Assembly (NCBI GenBank): GCA_017507805.1
Contig: JAFWAC010000023.1
Coordinates: 1-58,145 of the forward strand
Direction of reading: 5' to 3'
DNA length: 58,145 nucleotides
Source of the DNA: Clostridia bacterium
GTDB taxonomy: Bacteria > Bacillota > Clostridia > Oscillospirales > Acutalibacteraceae
Under the pieces are notes generated by a model. It had not been told where the DNA came from. It made no database searches and saw only the letters and a program-made list of their open reading frames with translations. The number at the start of each line of letters is the position of its first letter. Position 1 is the stretch's first letter. This document shows positions 18,027 to 26,923 of the stretch, piece by piece. Made by a program: the position numbers and the translations under genes.

Positions 18027-19181
18027 GTGATTTATTTTGATAATGCCGCCACAACCGGCAAAAAGCCTAAAGCGGTTATAAAGGCTGTGGAAACAGCCCT
18101 GCTGGAATATTCTGCAAATCCCGGGAGAAGCGGTCACACCCTTTCCGTAAGGGCGGCAGACACGGTTTACAGGGTGAGGGAAAAAACAGCGGAGTTTTTT
18201 GGTGCTTCGGGCCCGGAAAATATTGTATTCACCCTTAACTGTACCCACAGTATAAACTGCGTTTTAAAGGGGCTTTTGCGGCAGGGCGACCACGCGGTTA
18301 TTTCCTCTATGGAGCATAATGCCGTGATGCGGCCGCTAAAGAAAATCGGTATACCCTTTGATATTGCCGAGGTTTCTCTCGAAAACGATGATGAAACCCT
18401 TAAAGAGCTTGCAAAAAAGATAAAGCCTAATACAAAACTCGTTTTTTGCACAGGCGCTTCAAATGTATGCGGTAAAATTTTGCCGCTTCGGCAAATAGGT
18501 GAGCTTTGCCGCAAAAGGGGCGTGCTGTTCGGTGTCGATGCCGCACAAATAGCAGGGGTAGTCCCGATAAACATAAAACAAATGAAGATTGATTTCCTTT
18601 GTATTGCACCGCATAAGGGCTTGTATGCACCAATGGGCGTTGGAATACTTATCTGCGAAAGACCGCTTCCGAATACCGTTTTGGAGGGCGGCACAGGCAC
18701 TAATTCGGCAGACCTTTTTCAGCCTCAGCTCTTGCCCGAACGGCATGAAAGCGGCACCCTCAATTTACCCGGAATTATGGGAATCGGTGCCGGGATAGAC
18801 TATGTAAAACAGCTTGGAACAGAAAAAATATCAAATCACGAAACAGGAATTATAAAGACGGTGTATTTCGGGCTAAGGAATAATCCCGAGGCGGTGCTTT
18901 ACACTCCCGAGCCGTTTGTGAATAGCTACGCACCCGTCCTTTCCTTTAATATTTCGGGTGTACCCAGCGGTGTCACGGCAAATCTGCTTGCCGAAAACGG
19001 CATAGCCGTAAGGGGAGGCTTGCACTGCGCTCCCATGGCACACCGACAGCTTAACACCCTCGATACAGGCACGGTCAGACTTTCAACCGCCACCTTTAAT
19101 ACCTATTCGGAGGCAGAAGCCTTTTTGAGGCTTGTAAACAGCCAAAATTTCCTAAAAAAACTTAAAAAAGCTATTGAATGA
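18027..19181 (+). CDS. Cysteine desulfurase family class V aminotransferase
   Basis: PLP enzyme of 384 residues starting at GTG 18027, 6 bases after GAGGTGA. Visible features are YFDNAATTGKKP at the N-terminus, EHNAVMRP, FGVDAAQIAGVVPI, the PLP lysine in APHKGLYAPMG (Lys197), and GGLHCAPMAHR with Cys334 as the likely sulfur-accepting residue. This matches the EF2568-like branch of cysteine desulfurases. It probably takes sulfur (or selenium) from cysteine or selenocysteine and passes it to a partner such as the DUF3343 protein upstream; the partner assignment is inference. No selenoprotein machinery is present in this window. Confidence 0.85.
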   Translation: MIYFDNAATTGKKPKAVIKAVETALLEYSANPGRSGHTLSVRAADTVYRVREKTAEFFGASGPENIVFTLNCTHSINCVLKGLLRQGDHAVISSMEHNAVMRPLKKIGIPFDIAEVSLENDDETLKELAKKIKPNTKLVFCTGASNVCGKILPLRQIGELCRKRGVLFGVDAAQIAGVVPINIKQMKIDFLCIAPHKGLYAPMGVGILICERPLPNTVLEGGTGTNSADLFQPQLLPERHESGTLNLPGIMGIGAGIDYVKQLGTEKISNHETGIIKTVYFGLRNNPEAVLYTPEPFVNSYAPVLSFNISGVPSGVTANLLAENGIAVRGGLHCAPMAHRQLNTLDTGTVRLSTATFNTYSEAEAFLRLVNSQNFLKKLKKAIE

Positions 19182-19270
19182 GCAGGGCGATTATGTTAAT
19201 ATATAGTTAGATATAATTATAACAAGCAATGATAAAGACTTTTTAATAACGATGAAGAGGATGTTTTGCC

Positions 19271-20167
19271 GTGGGTGCCTTTTTTAATTCGATATATTCC
19301 ATTTGGAATCAGATAGTTTATGCTGTTTCCGAGCTGAGAATACCCTTTGATATAATCGATATTCTGTTAATGGCATTTGTGATTTATAAGGCAATCGGAT
19401 TTTTGCGTGAATCGCGCGCCGGTCAGCTTGTTAAAGGTCTTATAATCCTTTTTGTAATGTATGTTGTTGCAAAATGGTGGGAGCTTGCCACCGTGAGCTG
19501 GATTCTTTCAAAGGTTGTGGATTCTGCGATTATTGCGGCAGCGGTGATTTTTCAGCCGGAGCTTCGGCGTATACTTGAAAAGGTGGGCAGAACAAACTTT
19601 GCCCGCGGTCAGATTTTTGAACAGGATGAGGACCGTCTCTCCCGGTGTATAGATAATGTGACAAAAGCGGCAGGTGCTATGCAGGAGAAAAAGATTGGCG
19701 CGCTTATCGTTTTTGAACGCAAAAGTCAATTGGGCGAGATTATAAACACCGGCACCGTTGTGGATGCCGAAGCCTCTGTTTCGATAATAAATAATATATT
19801 TTTTCCGAAATCTCCCCTGCATGACGGCGCAATGATAATACGGGACGGTAAGATTTTCGCCGCCGGATGTATTCTGCCGCTTACCCAGCGTGAGGATTTG
19901 AGCCTGCAGCTTGGAACACGGCACAGGGCGGCTATCGGTATGACCGAAAATTCGGATGCGGTTGTTTTGGTGGTTTCGGAGGAAACGGGAACGATTTCGA
20001 TTGCTTTAAACGGTCAGATAACAAGAAATTATAATCCGATAACGGCAGGTGCGGAGCTTCGCAGACTTCTGCTTGATGACACCCAAAAGGATACTCCAAC
20101 CGTCAAAACGGTTATTAAAAGAATTTTACCCAAGGGTAAGGCGGACGGAAAGGAAGATAAGCAGTAA
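19271..20167 (+). CDS. cdaA: Diadenylate cyclase CdaA
   Basis: It makes c-di-AMP from two ATP at the membrane. The 298-residue product has three N-terminal hydrophobic segments (to about residue 85), then a DAC domain with the DGA motif at 185-187 and RHR at 217-219, both essential in this family. The start is GTG 19271, 10 bases after GAAGAGG; an ATG at 19261 is out of frame. The next gene is cdaR with no gap (stop TAA directly followed by ATG). In many Firmicutes glmM follows cdaR; here it does not. Confidence 0.95.
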   Translation: MGAFFNSIYSIWNQIVYAVSELRIPFDIIDILLMAFVIYKAIGFLRESRAGQLVKGLIILFVMYVVAKWWELATVSWILSKVVDSAIIAAAVIFQPELRRILEKVGRTNFARGQIFEQDEDRLSRCIDNVTKAAGAMQEKKIGALIVFERKSQLGEIINTGTVVDAEASVSIINNIFFPKSPLHDGAMIIRDGKIFAAGCILPLTQREDLSLQLGTRHRAAIGMTENSDAVVLVVSEETGTISIALNGQITRNYNPITAGAELRRLLLDDTQKDTPTVKTVIKRILPKGKADGKEDKQ

Positions 20168-21427
20168 ATGAAATTTTTAAAAGCTTTTTCGGTAAAGAAG
20201 CTCTTTTATAACAAGCGCTTCACGGTTCCCTTCTCAATTCTTGCCGCTTTTGCACTGTGGGTTGTTATTTCGGTCAACCAAAAACCGACCATGAGCCGCA
20301 CCTTTACCGATATTGCAGTAAGTGTAAATCTTGAAAAAACCTTTGCAGCAGAGAATAATATGAGCATAATCGGTGATATTTCCGAGCAAAAGTTCACCGT
20401 GACGGTAAGAGGACCAAGCTACCTTGTAAGCTCGCTTTTGCCCTCAAACATCAGCCTTTATGCTTCGGCGGCGGAGGTTGATGCACCGGGAGAATATAAA
20501 TTACAGGTGGCGGCGGCAAATACCTCGTCAGAATATGAGATATTAAGTATTTCTCCTCCCACACTCAACCTTTCCTTTGATTATATTGAAACCAAGGAGT
20601 TTACCATTGCCGCAAGCGCGGTGGGTGTTACTGCCGCAGAGGGCCTCATAGCTGAGCCGGGTGTTGTAAGCGGTACTGAAAACGATACAGTCACTATAAC
20701 CGGACCGCGTACCGTTGTTAATAAAATCGAGACGGTTGTTGCCGAGGCAGAGGTGAACAAAACCTTAAATTCCAGCGAAACCTTTGATGCAAGCATCGCG
20801 CTTTATGATGAAAAGGGTGATAAGGTTGACACAGCTCATCTTACCCTCAGCGCCTCTAATATAAAGGTCACGGTGCCGATTTCCAAGAAAAAGACTGTGC
20901 CCGTAAAGGTAGTATTTTCAAATATGCCGTCAAGCTTTAAAGCTTCAACCCTCAAGACGGTGGTTGACCATTCAACGGTTACCGTTATCGGCACGCCGGA
21001 AACCATTGATAAGGTGAGTGAAATTTCCCTTTCACCGATTGATATTACAACGGTTTCCCCATCGGCTGTCAGCTTTGATGTTTCGGCGAAGCTGCCTGAC
21101 GGTGTCCGCCTGCTTGATAATATTGACCATTTTACGGTGGTTGCAGATGTGAAGGATTATGTGGAAAAGACCTTGACCGTCACCTCAATTTCCAAAACGG
21201 GCTTAGGCTCCAAGCTCACCGCCAAAACAGAGAATAGCATTGTGAATGTGAAGGTGTGCGGCCCGAAAGCTTCTGTAAGCAAGCTCAAAGCCTCGGATGT
21301 TTATGCTCTGCTTGACCTTACGGATAAAAGCACCGGCGAGCATACGGTCAATGCCGCTATTAACTTTAAAAAGTATACCGATGTCTGGGCGGTCGGCACA
21401 TATAATACTACCGTTACAATAAAATAA
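20168..21427 (+). CDS. cdaR: YbbR-domain regulator of CdaA
   Basis: The 419-residue product has one N-terminal membrane segment (TVPFSILAAFALWVVISV, about 18-36) and then an extracytoplasmic chain of about four YbbR-type beta repeats. Repeat ends are marked by VRGPSYLVSSL, ITGPRTVVNKIETV, VIGTPETIDKVSEI and VCGPKASVSKLKAS. It is coupled directly to cdaA and, by analogy with CdaR, probably binds and modulates the cyclase from outside. The gene is followed by hairpin H3. Confidence 0.92.
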   Translation: MKFLKAFSVKKLFYNKRFTVPFSILAAFALWVVISVNQKPTMSRTFTDIAVSVNLEKTFAAENNMSIIGDISEQKFTVTVRGPSYLVSSLLPSNISLYASAAEVDAPGEYKLQVAAANTSSEYEILSISPPTLNLSFDYIETKEFTIAASAVGVTAAEGLIAEPGVVSGTENDTVTITGPRTVVNKIETVVAEAEVNKTLNSSETFDASIALYDEKGDKVDTAHLTLSASNIKVTVPISKKKTVPVKVVFSNMPSSFKASTLKTVVDHSTVTVIGTPETIDKVSEISLSPIDITTVSPSAVSFDVSAKLPDGVRLLDNIDHFTVVADVKDYVEKTLTVTSISKTGLGSKLTAKTENSIVNVKVCGPKASVSKLKASDVYALLDLTDKSTGEHTVNAAINFKKYTDVWAVGTYNTTVTIK

Positions 21428-21644
21428 GCCTGCAAATGCAAAAGCTTATAAAATCAGAAAAAACAATTAAAAAATGCGGAAAAGGTGAAAAATCAACCTT
21501 TTCCGCATTTGCTTGGTATAAAAGATAGCTTGTGCCACTCTCCGCCGCCTTGGTTTTAAAGGTAAATAATCTGCCATAGGGCATAATTGTAAAAATAAGG
21601 GCGATAATTAAAATTGTGCTGAGAATTTTTTTGAAATGTAACAT
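21414..21644 (-). CDS. Possible small exported peptide, doubtful
   Basis: A 76-codon minus-strand frame starts at ATG 21644, 11 bases after GGGAG. The first 35 residues look like a signal peptide (MLHFKKILSTILIIALIFTI, then KTKAAES). The rest runs through hairpin H3 and over the end of cdaR, so the C-terminus is unlikely to be a functional protein as read. It may be a decayed gene or chance. Not recognised. Confidence 0.25.
   Translation of the reverse strand: MLHFKKILSTILIIALIFTIMPYGRLFTFKTKAAESGTSYLLYQANAEKVDFSPFPHFLIVFSDFISFCICRLILL
21473..21509 (+). terminator. Hairpin H3 of AATGCGG family, 3' of cdaR
   Basis: Perfect 14-bp stem AATGCGGAAAAGGT / ACCTTTTCCGCATT with a 9-base loop. It probably ends cdaA-cdaR, though the following TGCTTGG is a poor U-tract on this strand. 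Confidence 0.65.
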
Positions 21645-21768
21645 AATATTCAGTTCTCCCGATTGTTTATGTTGTTATTTTAATATAACACTTTATAAGC
21701 TCTTTTTCAATAAATAAAAATTAATCTTTTTTCTATTGACTTAATTGGATTAAAGCCTTAAACTTAAT

Positions 21769-21891
21769 ATGATAGCAGTTAAGGCTGTCGTTAAGCTGTT
21801 GCCGTTTTTCGGTACGGATTATATATTTAAGACAGAGGAGCATCTTTTGGTTTCGGATGACAGAAAAGACCTTTTAAATGTGTTAGAATAG
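21769..21891 (+). CDS. Possible 40-residue ORF, no family recognised
   Basis: The frame MIAVKAVVKLLPFFGTDYIF continues to LLNVLE and stops just before dinB. It has no ribosome site, but TTGACT (21736) and TAAACT (21759) with 17-base spacing place a possible transcription start at the ATG, as in leaderless messages. It could equally be the tail of a lost gene. The rest of the 21510-21911 gap holds only the doubtful minus-strand frame. Confidence 0.25.
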   Translation: MIAVKAVVKLLPFFGTDYIFKTEEHLLVSDDRKDLLNVLE

Positions 21892-21911
21892 TTTGAAAGC
21901 TGAGGATTAAA

Positions 21912-23099
21912 TTGAAGGACCGCATAATTTTGCATTGCGATTTTAATAACTTTTTTGCATCGGTTTCCTTGATTTACAACCCCACCTTAAAGGGGTTTCC
22001 TGTCGCGGTTTGCGGAGATAAGGAAAACCGTCACGGAATAGTGCTTGCCAAAAACGAGCAGGCAAAGGCTTTTGGTATTAAGACGGCTGAGCCGATTTTT
22101 GAGGCAAAAAACAAATGCCCCGAGCTTATAACCCTGCCGCCGATTTATGATAAATATGCGGAGTATTCCAAGCGGGCTCTCGAAATATATTCAAGATATA
22201 CCGATTTGATAGAGCCCTTCAGCATTGACGAGTGCTGGCTTGATGTAACAGGGAGCACTTTGCTTTTCGGGGACGGTGAGCAGATTGCCGAAAGGATAAG
22301 ACAGGACATAAAGCGCGAGCTTGAGCTTACCGTTTCGATTGGTGTGAGCTTTAACAAGGTTTTTGCAAAATTGGGCTCGGATATGAAAAAGCCCGATGCA
22401 ATAACGGTTATAAGCAGAGAAAATTTCAAGGAAAAAATATGGAGCCTGCCAATTTCCGATATGCTTTTTGTGGGCGCAAGGTCTGCCGAAAAGCTGAGAA
22501 ACAGCGGAATTAATACAATCGGCGATCTAACACTTTGCAGTGATGATGCCCTTAAACGCCTGCTCGGAAAAAACGGGCTTGAATTTAAGCGGTATGCCTT
22601 GGGGGAGGATAATTCACCCGTGGTAACCCCCACAGAGGAGGACAAGCCGAAAAGCATCGGTAAATCCTTTACAGGCGCTAAGGATTTCACCCAAAACGAT
22701 GAGGTGTGGAAAAAGTTTCTGGAGTTTTCTCAGCATATATGTGACATTCTGCACGCTAAGGGGCTGTATGCCGGCGGTGTGCAGGTGCATATTCGCACAT
22801 CCACACTTTCGGTGAGAGAGTTTAGCCAAAGCTTTACCGATTGTACCAACAGCGCACTTATCTTTGCAAGGCGCGGCTTTGAGCTTTTTTGTAAAAATTA
22901 CACCTTCGGTGAGCCTTTGCGCTCGGTGGGATTAAGGGCGATTAATATAAAGGACGGCAAAACCGCCGTCCAGCAGGATATTTTCGGTGAGGACGAAAAG
23001 CAGGCACAGATAGAACAGATTGATGCTTCAATTTATGATTTGAGAAAAAAATTCGGCAAGTCCAGCATAAAACGCGGCGGGGCTTTGGATAAACGGTGA
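21912..23099 (+). CDS. dinB: DNA polymerase IV (Y-family)
   Basis: Error-prone lesion-bypass polymerase of 395 residues. The start is TTG 21912, 6 bases after TGAGG. Catalytic carboxylates are visible as HCDFNNFF (Asp10) and SIDECWLD (Asp106, Glu107). Palm, thumb with helix-hairpin-helix (GINTIGDLTLCSDDALKRLLG) and little-finger regions follow in order. QQDIFG near the C-terminus may be a sliding-clamp binding motif. It is 4 bases from the LCP gene. No obvious LexA box of the GAAC-GTTC type was seen upstream. Confidence 0.93.
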   Translation: MKDRIILHCDFNNFFASVSLIYNPTLKGFPVAVCGDKENRHGIVLAKNEQAKAFGIKTAEPIFEAKNKCPELITLPPIYDKYAEYSKRALEIYSRYTDLIEPFSIDECWLDVTGSTLLFGDGEQIAERIRQDIKRELELTVSIGVSFNKVFAKLGSDMKKPDAITVISRENFKEKIWSLPISDMLFVGARSAEKLRNSGINTIGDLTLCSDDALKRLLGKNGLEFKRYALGEDNSPVVTPTEEDKPKSIGKSFTGAKDFTQNDEVWKKFLEFSQHICDILHAKGLYAGGVQVHIRTSTLSVREFSQSFTDCTNSALIFARRGFELFCKNYTFGEPLRSVGLRAINIKDGKTAVQQDIFGEDEKQAQIEQIDASIYDLRKKFGKSSIKRGGALDKR

Positions 23100-23103
23100 T
23101 AAA

Positions 23104-24183
23104 ATGAATACAGATAATAATAACGGTTTTGACATTAAAATGGGCAGGGATATTTACTCAAATTCCCCGCAGGATATTTATTCGGGCTATGAGGACATTT
23201 CCTCTGATTCGGGGAGAACATCACAGAGACCAAAACGGAAAAAGAAACGCAAAAAGCATCTGTTCCTTAAATTTTTTGCAGTGCTTTTGTGCCTTGTTCT
23301 GATATTCGGTATAGGCTTTTATGCCTACGGTTACCGCCTGATTGATAAAATAACCCGTGTACCGCTTGACACGGCGAATTTAGGAATTTCAACGAGCAAC
23401 TACTCCGAGGTTAAAAATATTGCGCTTTTAGGACTTGACACCCGTGATGACAATAAAATCGGCAGGTCGGATGCCAATGTAATCCTCACGGTTGATAAGG
23501 CGCACAAGAAAATCAAGCTCACCTCTATTGCAAGGGACAGCTATGTTTCAATAGACGGTCATTCTAAGGACAAGCTCACCCACGCTTATGCCTACGGTAG
23601 GTCACAGCTTAGCGTGAAAACCCTTAACCAAAATTTCGGGCTGGAGATAACCGATTATGTAACTATGAACTTTTTTGAGCTGGCGCGCATTATTGATTAC
23701 ATAGGCGGAGTGGTTATCGATGTGGACGAAGCGGAAATGCAGGAGCTCAACTCCTACATTTTTCCTCGCACCGATTTGGGAGATATTCCCTGTGAGGATA
23801 TACCCTTTGCAGGAAAGCAGACCTTGTCTGGCGGTCAGGCTGTTTGCTATGCAAGAATCAGGCACACAGACGGTGATATCGAGCGCGGCAACCGCCAAAA
23901 AGAGGTACTGACCGCTATGTTTGCCGCGGTAAAGAAAATGAACCCCTTGAAGCTGCCCGAGCTTGCAAGTCTTGTTATTGCTGAATGCGAAACCTCGCTT
24001 TCAACCGATGATATTATTGAAATGGGGCTTTGGGCGGTGTTTGCATCGCCGGAGTTTGAGCAGCTCAGTATTCCAAACGATAATGTTCCGGCACAGGGTA
24101 AAACGGTGGGCGGCAAATGGTGCTATGTCTACGATTTGGAAAAAGCGGCGGCAGAAATAGAAAAATTCATATTGGAGAATTGA
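23104..24183 (+). CDS. LytR-CpsA-Psr (LCP) family glycopolymer ligase
   Basis: The 359-residue product has a disordered, polar N-terminus, a Lys/Arg stretch (42-52), one membrane segment (53-76) and an outer LCP domain. The core shows NIALLGLDTRDD, ITSIARDSYVSIDGH-type ARDSY, DKLTHAYAYG, MNFFELARIIDYIGGV and CYARIRHTDGDIERGNRQKEVL, the conserved Arg/Asp motifs of the family. LCP enzymes attach teichoic acids or capsule to peptidoglycan from lipid-linked precursors (established). It lies between dinB and an alcohol dehydrogenase with gaps of 4 and 1 bases, an unusual grouping. Confidence 0.92.
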   Translation: MNTDNNNGFDIKMGRDIYSNSPQDIYSGYEDISSDSGRTSQRPKRKKKRKKHLFLKFFAVLLCLVLIFGIGFYAYGYRLIDKITRVPLDTANLGISTSNYSEVKNIALLGLDTRDDNKIGRSDANVILTVDKAHKKIKLTSIARDSYVSIDGHSKDKLTHAYAYGRSQLSVKTLNQNFGLEITDYVTMNFFELARIIDYIGGVVIDVDEAEMQELNSYIFPRTDLGDIPCEDIPFAGKQTLSGGQAVCYARIRHTDGDIERGNRQKEVLTAMFAAVKKMNPLKLPELASLVIAECETSLSTDDIIEMGLWAVFASPEFEQLSIPNDNVPAQGKTVGGKWCYVYDLEKAAAEIEKFILEN

Positions 24184-24184
24184 A

Positions 24185-25348
24185 ATGAAATTTGATTTTG
24201 AATTTTACAATCCCACAAAAATTTTCTTTGGCAGAAATGCCATGGATAATTTGGAAAATCAGCTTGAAAATTACGGAAAAAACATTTTGTTTGTTTACGG
24301 CAAGGCTTCGATTAAAAAAATCGGGCTTTATGAAAGGGTGATTAATGCCCTTAAAAGCACAGGAAAGACCGTTACCGAGCTTTCGGGTATAAAGCCTAAC
24401 CCGACCTATACACAGGTTTTGGAGGGTGCGCGGCTTGTAAGAGAAAATAGCATTGATTTGATACTTGCCGTTGGCGGCGGCTCGGTTATAGACTGCGCAA
24501 AGGCAATTTCGGTTTCAGCCTTTTGCGAGGGCGATCCTTGGCAGAAATATTGGGTGGATTTTGAGCCGCTTGGCAACAAAACCGTACCCGTTGGCGCAAT
24601 TCTCACGATGGCGGGTACCGCCTCAGAGATGAATGCCGGCTCGGTTATTACCAATGAAGCGGTTATGATTAAAGAGGGTAGAGTTTTCACACCGGAGGTC
24701 AACCCTGAGTTTTCAATTCTTAACCCCGAATATACCTACACCGTTCCCAAAATTCAGATGGTAAGCGGTGTGTTTGATGTTATGTCGCATCTTTTGGAGC
24801 AGTATTTTTCGGGCGAGGATGACAATACCACCGATTATATAATAGAGGGAATTTTAAAATCCTTAATTCACAGCACACGGATTGCCCTTGAAAATCCCAC
24901 CGATTACGAGGCACGCAGTAATATTATGTGGTGCGCCACTATGGCGCTTAATAAAATCACGGGGCTTTCAAAGGAGCAGGATTGGCTTGTTCACGGTATT
25001 GAGCATCAGATAGGCGCTTATACCGACTGTCCTCACGGAGTGGGACTTGCAATCGTTTCCGTACCTTATTATAAACACATTTATAAATACGGGCTTGATA
25101 AGTTTGTCCGCTTTGCGGTAAATATCTGGAATGTTGCTGCCGTGGGCTTGACAAAGGAGCAAGCCGCCTTGGCAGGCATTGAAAAAATGGCTGATTTTAT
25201 AAAGGAAATGGGTATTCCCACAACCCTGCGCGAAATCGGCGCCACCGAGGATACGCTCGAAAAAATTGCAGGCTCCATAGAGCCCGGCGGCGGATATAAA
25301 TATGTAACCAATGCCGAAATCCTTGAAATTTTAAGAGAATGCTATTAA
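24185..25348 (+). CDS. Iron-containing alcohol dehydrogenase (BdhA/YqdH-like)
   Basis: Type III dehydrogenase of 387 residues that probably reduces aldehydes with NAD(P)H, as the butanol dehydrogenases do. Visible features are the dinucleotide motif LAVGGGSVIDCAKAIS, LTMAGTASEMN, metal-binding candidates in FDVMSHLLEQY and LVHGIEHQIGAYTDCPHGVGLAIV (His residues spaced as in the family). ATG lies one base after the LCP stop region and follows TTGGAGAATTGAA. Hairpin H4 follows. Physiological substrate is unknown; a fermentative role is likely. Confidence 0.9.
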   Translation: MKFDFEFYNPTKIFFGRNAMDNLENQLENYGKNILFVYGKASIKKIGLYERVINALKSTGKTVTELSGIKPNPTYTQVLEGARLVRENSIDLILAVGGGSVIDCAKAISVSAFCEGDPWQKYWVDFEPLGNKTVPVGAILTMAGTASEMNAGSVITNEAVMIKEGRVFTPEVNPEFSILNPEYTYTVPKIQMVSGVFDVMSHLLEQYFSGEDDNTTDYIIEGILKSLIHSTRIALENPTDYEARSNIMWCATMALNKITGLSKEQDWLVHGIEHQIGAYTDCPHGVGLAIVSVPYYKHIYKYGLDKFVRFAVNIWNVAAVGLTKEQAALAGIEKMADFIKEMGIPTTLREIGATEDTLEKIAGSIEPGGGYKYVTNAEILEILRECY

Positions 25349-25359
25349 AGAAATATAAA

Positions 25360-25425
25360 CAAATTATATTTTAGCGCAGAGAAGAAAAGAACATCCCTAC
25401 AAATAGCTCAAATAAACTGTAATTT
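25360..25425. repeat. Decayed, internally deleted MITE-like remnant
   Basis: The ends CAAATTATATTTTAGCGC and AAATAAACTGTAATTTAAAG resemble the terminal repeats of the elements at 7177 and 44956. The flank running into hairpin H4 (ATTACA, then GCAAAAATGCGGCAG) also matches the flank beside 45090. Alignment is by eye. Confidence 0.4.
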
Positions 25426-25454
25426 AAAGTAATAATTACAACACCAAAAGCAAA

Positions 25455-25498
25455 AATGCGGCAGAAGCTGTTTCTGACTTCTGCCGCATTGGTTTTTT
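25455..25498 (+). terminator. Hairpin H4 of AATGCGG family, 3' of alcohol dehydrogenase
   Basis: Perfect 13-bp stem AATGCGGCAGAAG / CTTCTGCCGCATT followed by GGTTTTTT: a good intrinsic terminator for dinB-LCP-adh, opposite a convergent AraC gene. Confidence 0.8.
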
Positions 25499-25552
25499 CT
25501 CACCTAAGGTGCCTGTGGATTTTGGTAGAACAAAAAGCCTCACATGGGCTTT

Positions 25553-26410
25553 TTATTTTTCCTCATAATATTCCTTTTTCAAATTGCGGTATTGCAAGGG
25601 TGTGATTTTATATCTGCGTTTGAAAATTTGCGAAAAATAGGATTGGCTGTCAAACCCTACCGCAAAGGCAATCTCTGCAATGGACTTATCTGTATTTCTG
25701 AGCAATGCCTTGGACTCCTCAAGTCGCTTATCTGTAAGATACTGAAATGGACTGCAGCCCGAAATTTCCTTGAAAAGACGGGTTAAGTGCCACCGGCTGA
25801 TATAGCTTTTTTGTGAAAGCTCGTCCAAAGTGATTTTTGAAGCATAATTTTCGTCTATATAAGATTTAATAATATCCAAAGCACGGTTTTTATCAAGGCT
25901 GTCTGCCGAAGCAATGAAATTTTCAAACAGCTCCATAATGAGCAGTATCAGTTTATTTTTAACCTTGCTTGGGTATGCAAAGCCCTTTTCCCGCAAGGCA
26001 ATCAGAATTTCGGATTTCAGCGCTTTCACCTTTTCATCGTCACAAACCAATACAGGGGATTGCCGCGATGACAAAATCTGATTATAAGCAAAGCCCTCTA
26101 CCAACAGATTGTCAATGGCAAAAAAGGCGTATTCAAGCGGCTCACCGGGATTTGACATTTCGAGATGGTCGGTATTGGCATTTACTATCACGATAGTGTT
26201 TTCGGTCATTTCATAGGTACGGTCATCAAGCTTCAACTGTCCCGTGCCGCCCAAAACAAAAAATATCTCAAGATAATTGTGACTGTGGAGCTTACTCGGC
26301 CAATCACCCTCATCCTTGGTTATACCGAAATAAAGCAGTACCAAAGAATTAAGCTTATCTATAGATTTCTCAAGACTGCTCAAATCCGACTGAATAATCT
26401 CGTATGACAT
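25553..26410 (-). CDS. AraC-family transcriptional regulator with cupin-type sensor
   Basis: The 285-residue product has an N-terminal cupin-like domain (HSHNYLEIFFVLGGTGQLKLDD, ITIVNANTDHLEMSN-like segment), a linker of helices and a C-terminal double helix-turn-helix (ITLDELSQKSYISRWHLTRLFKEISGCSPFQYL, then IAEIAFAVGFDSQSYFSQIFKRRYKITPLQYR). This is the layout of sugar-responsive regulators. The start at 26410 follows AAGGGGTGTCAGT. It stands alone, with no sugar genes adjacent, so its target is unknown; the glycosidases at the left end are possible but unproven. Confidence 0.92.
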   Translation of the reverse strand: MSYEIIQSDLSSLEKSIDKLNSLVLLYFGITKDEGDWPSKLHSHNYLEIFFVLGGTGQLKLDDRTYEMTENTIVIVNANTDHLEMSNPGEPLEYAFFAIDNLLVEGFAYNQILSSRQSPVLVCDDEKVKALKSEILIALREKGFAYPSKVKNKLILLIMELFENFIASADSLDKNRALDIIKSYIDENYASKITLDELSQKSYISRWHLTRLFKEISGCSPFQYLTDKRLEESKALLRNTDKSIAEIAFAVGFDSQSYFSQIFKRRYKITPLQYRNLKKEYYEEK

Positions 26411-26517
26411 ACTGACACCCCTTGTGTTTAAGGATGATTATATTTTACAATATAATTCAGATTTCTGCAATGGTATTTTTTAGTTTTCTTGAAAAAATTG
26501 GAAATTTTGCAATATTT

Positions 26518-26590
26518 TTATAGTTTTCTGTGCTTCGTGGCAGTAATTCCGCCTGTTTATTCTGCAAGGTTTCAACCCAATACACCTTGA
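26518..26590. repeat. Decayed MITE-like fragment
   Basis: TATAGTTTTCTG, GTGGCAGTAATTCCGCC, TTATTCTGCAAGGTTTC and AACCCAATACACC follow in the same order as the left half of the element at 7177-7265 with many substitutions. Only the left half is present. Aligned by eye. Confidence 0.55.
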
Positions 26591-26636
26591 AAAATCAAGT
26601 TATTTCTTACTTTTATCTTTTTCTTTTACTGAGGTC

Positions 26637-26665
26637 TTGACAAATTAAGTATTATGTGTTAAATT
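26637..26665 (+). promoter_or_regulatory. Promoter of dapA-lysA
   Basis: TTGACA (26637-26642), 17-base spacer, TAAATT (26660-26665), placing the transcription start a few bases before the riboswitch. Confidence 0.75.
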
Positions 26666-26675
26666 TGAAAATACA

Positions 26676-26834
26676 GATAGAGGCGCGATTGGTTATCAGT
26701 AATCCTTGGGTGCTAACCTCGGCAGAGGGATACCGCGGATGAAAGGAGCTGTCGCCGAAGGTGTGTGCCGGCAGGTATACTCCTGGTAAGACGGAATAAT
26801 ATTCGGCTTACTGTCGCATTTGCGGAGTGCTATC
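26676..26834 (+). ncRNA. Lysine riboswitch (L box)
   Basis: Conserved L-box blocks are seen in order: GATAGAGGCGCG, AGTAATCC, GGATGAAAGGAGC, GTCGCCGAAG, TGCCGGCAGGTAT, TACTGTCGCATTTGCGGAG and GTGCTATC. GATAG (26676-26680) pairs with CTATC (26830-26834) as P1. Lysine binding closes the aptamer and stops transcription or translation of the downstream lysine genes (established). Its position just before dapA-lysA agrees. Confidence 0.93.
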
Positions 26835-26851
26835 GAAAACAGAGTGAATTT

Positions 26852-26902
26852 GGCGTTGCGCCTTTTTTCTGATTTTGGTAGCCGAGCAATCGGCTATTTT
26901 TT
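26852..26902 (+). terminator. Riboswitch expression platform with two hairpins and U-tracts
   Basis: A small GGCG/CGCC stem followed by T6 (26852-26868), then a strong stem TAGCCGA-GCAA-TCGGCTA followed by T6 (26879-26902). The second is a standard intrinsic terminator upstream of the dapA ribosome site, suiting transcriptional control by lysine. Confidence 0.8.
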
Positions 26903-26923
26903 ATTGTTTTGGAGGAATTTAAA

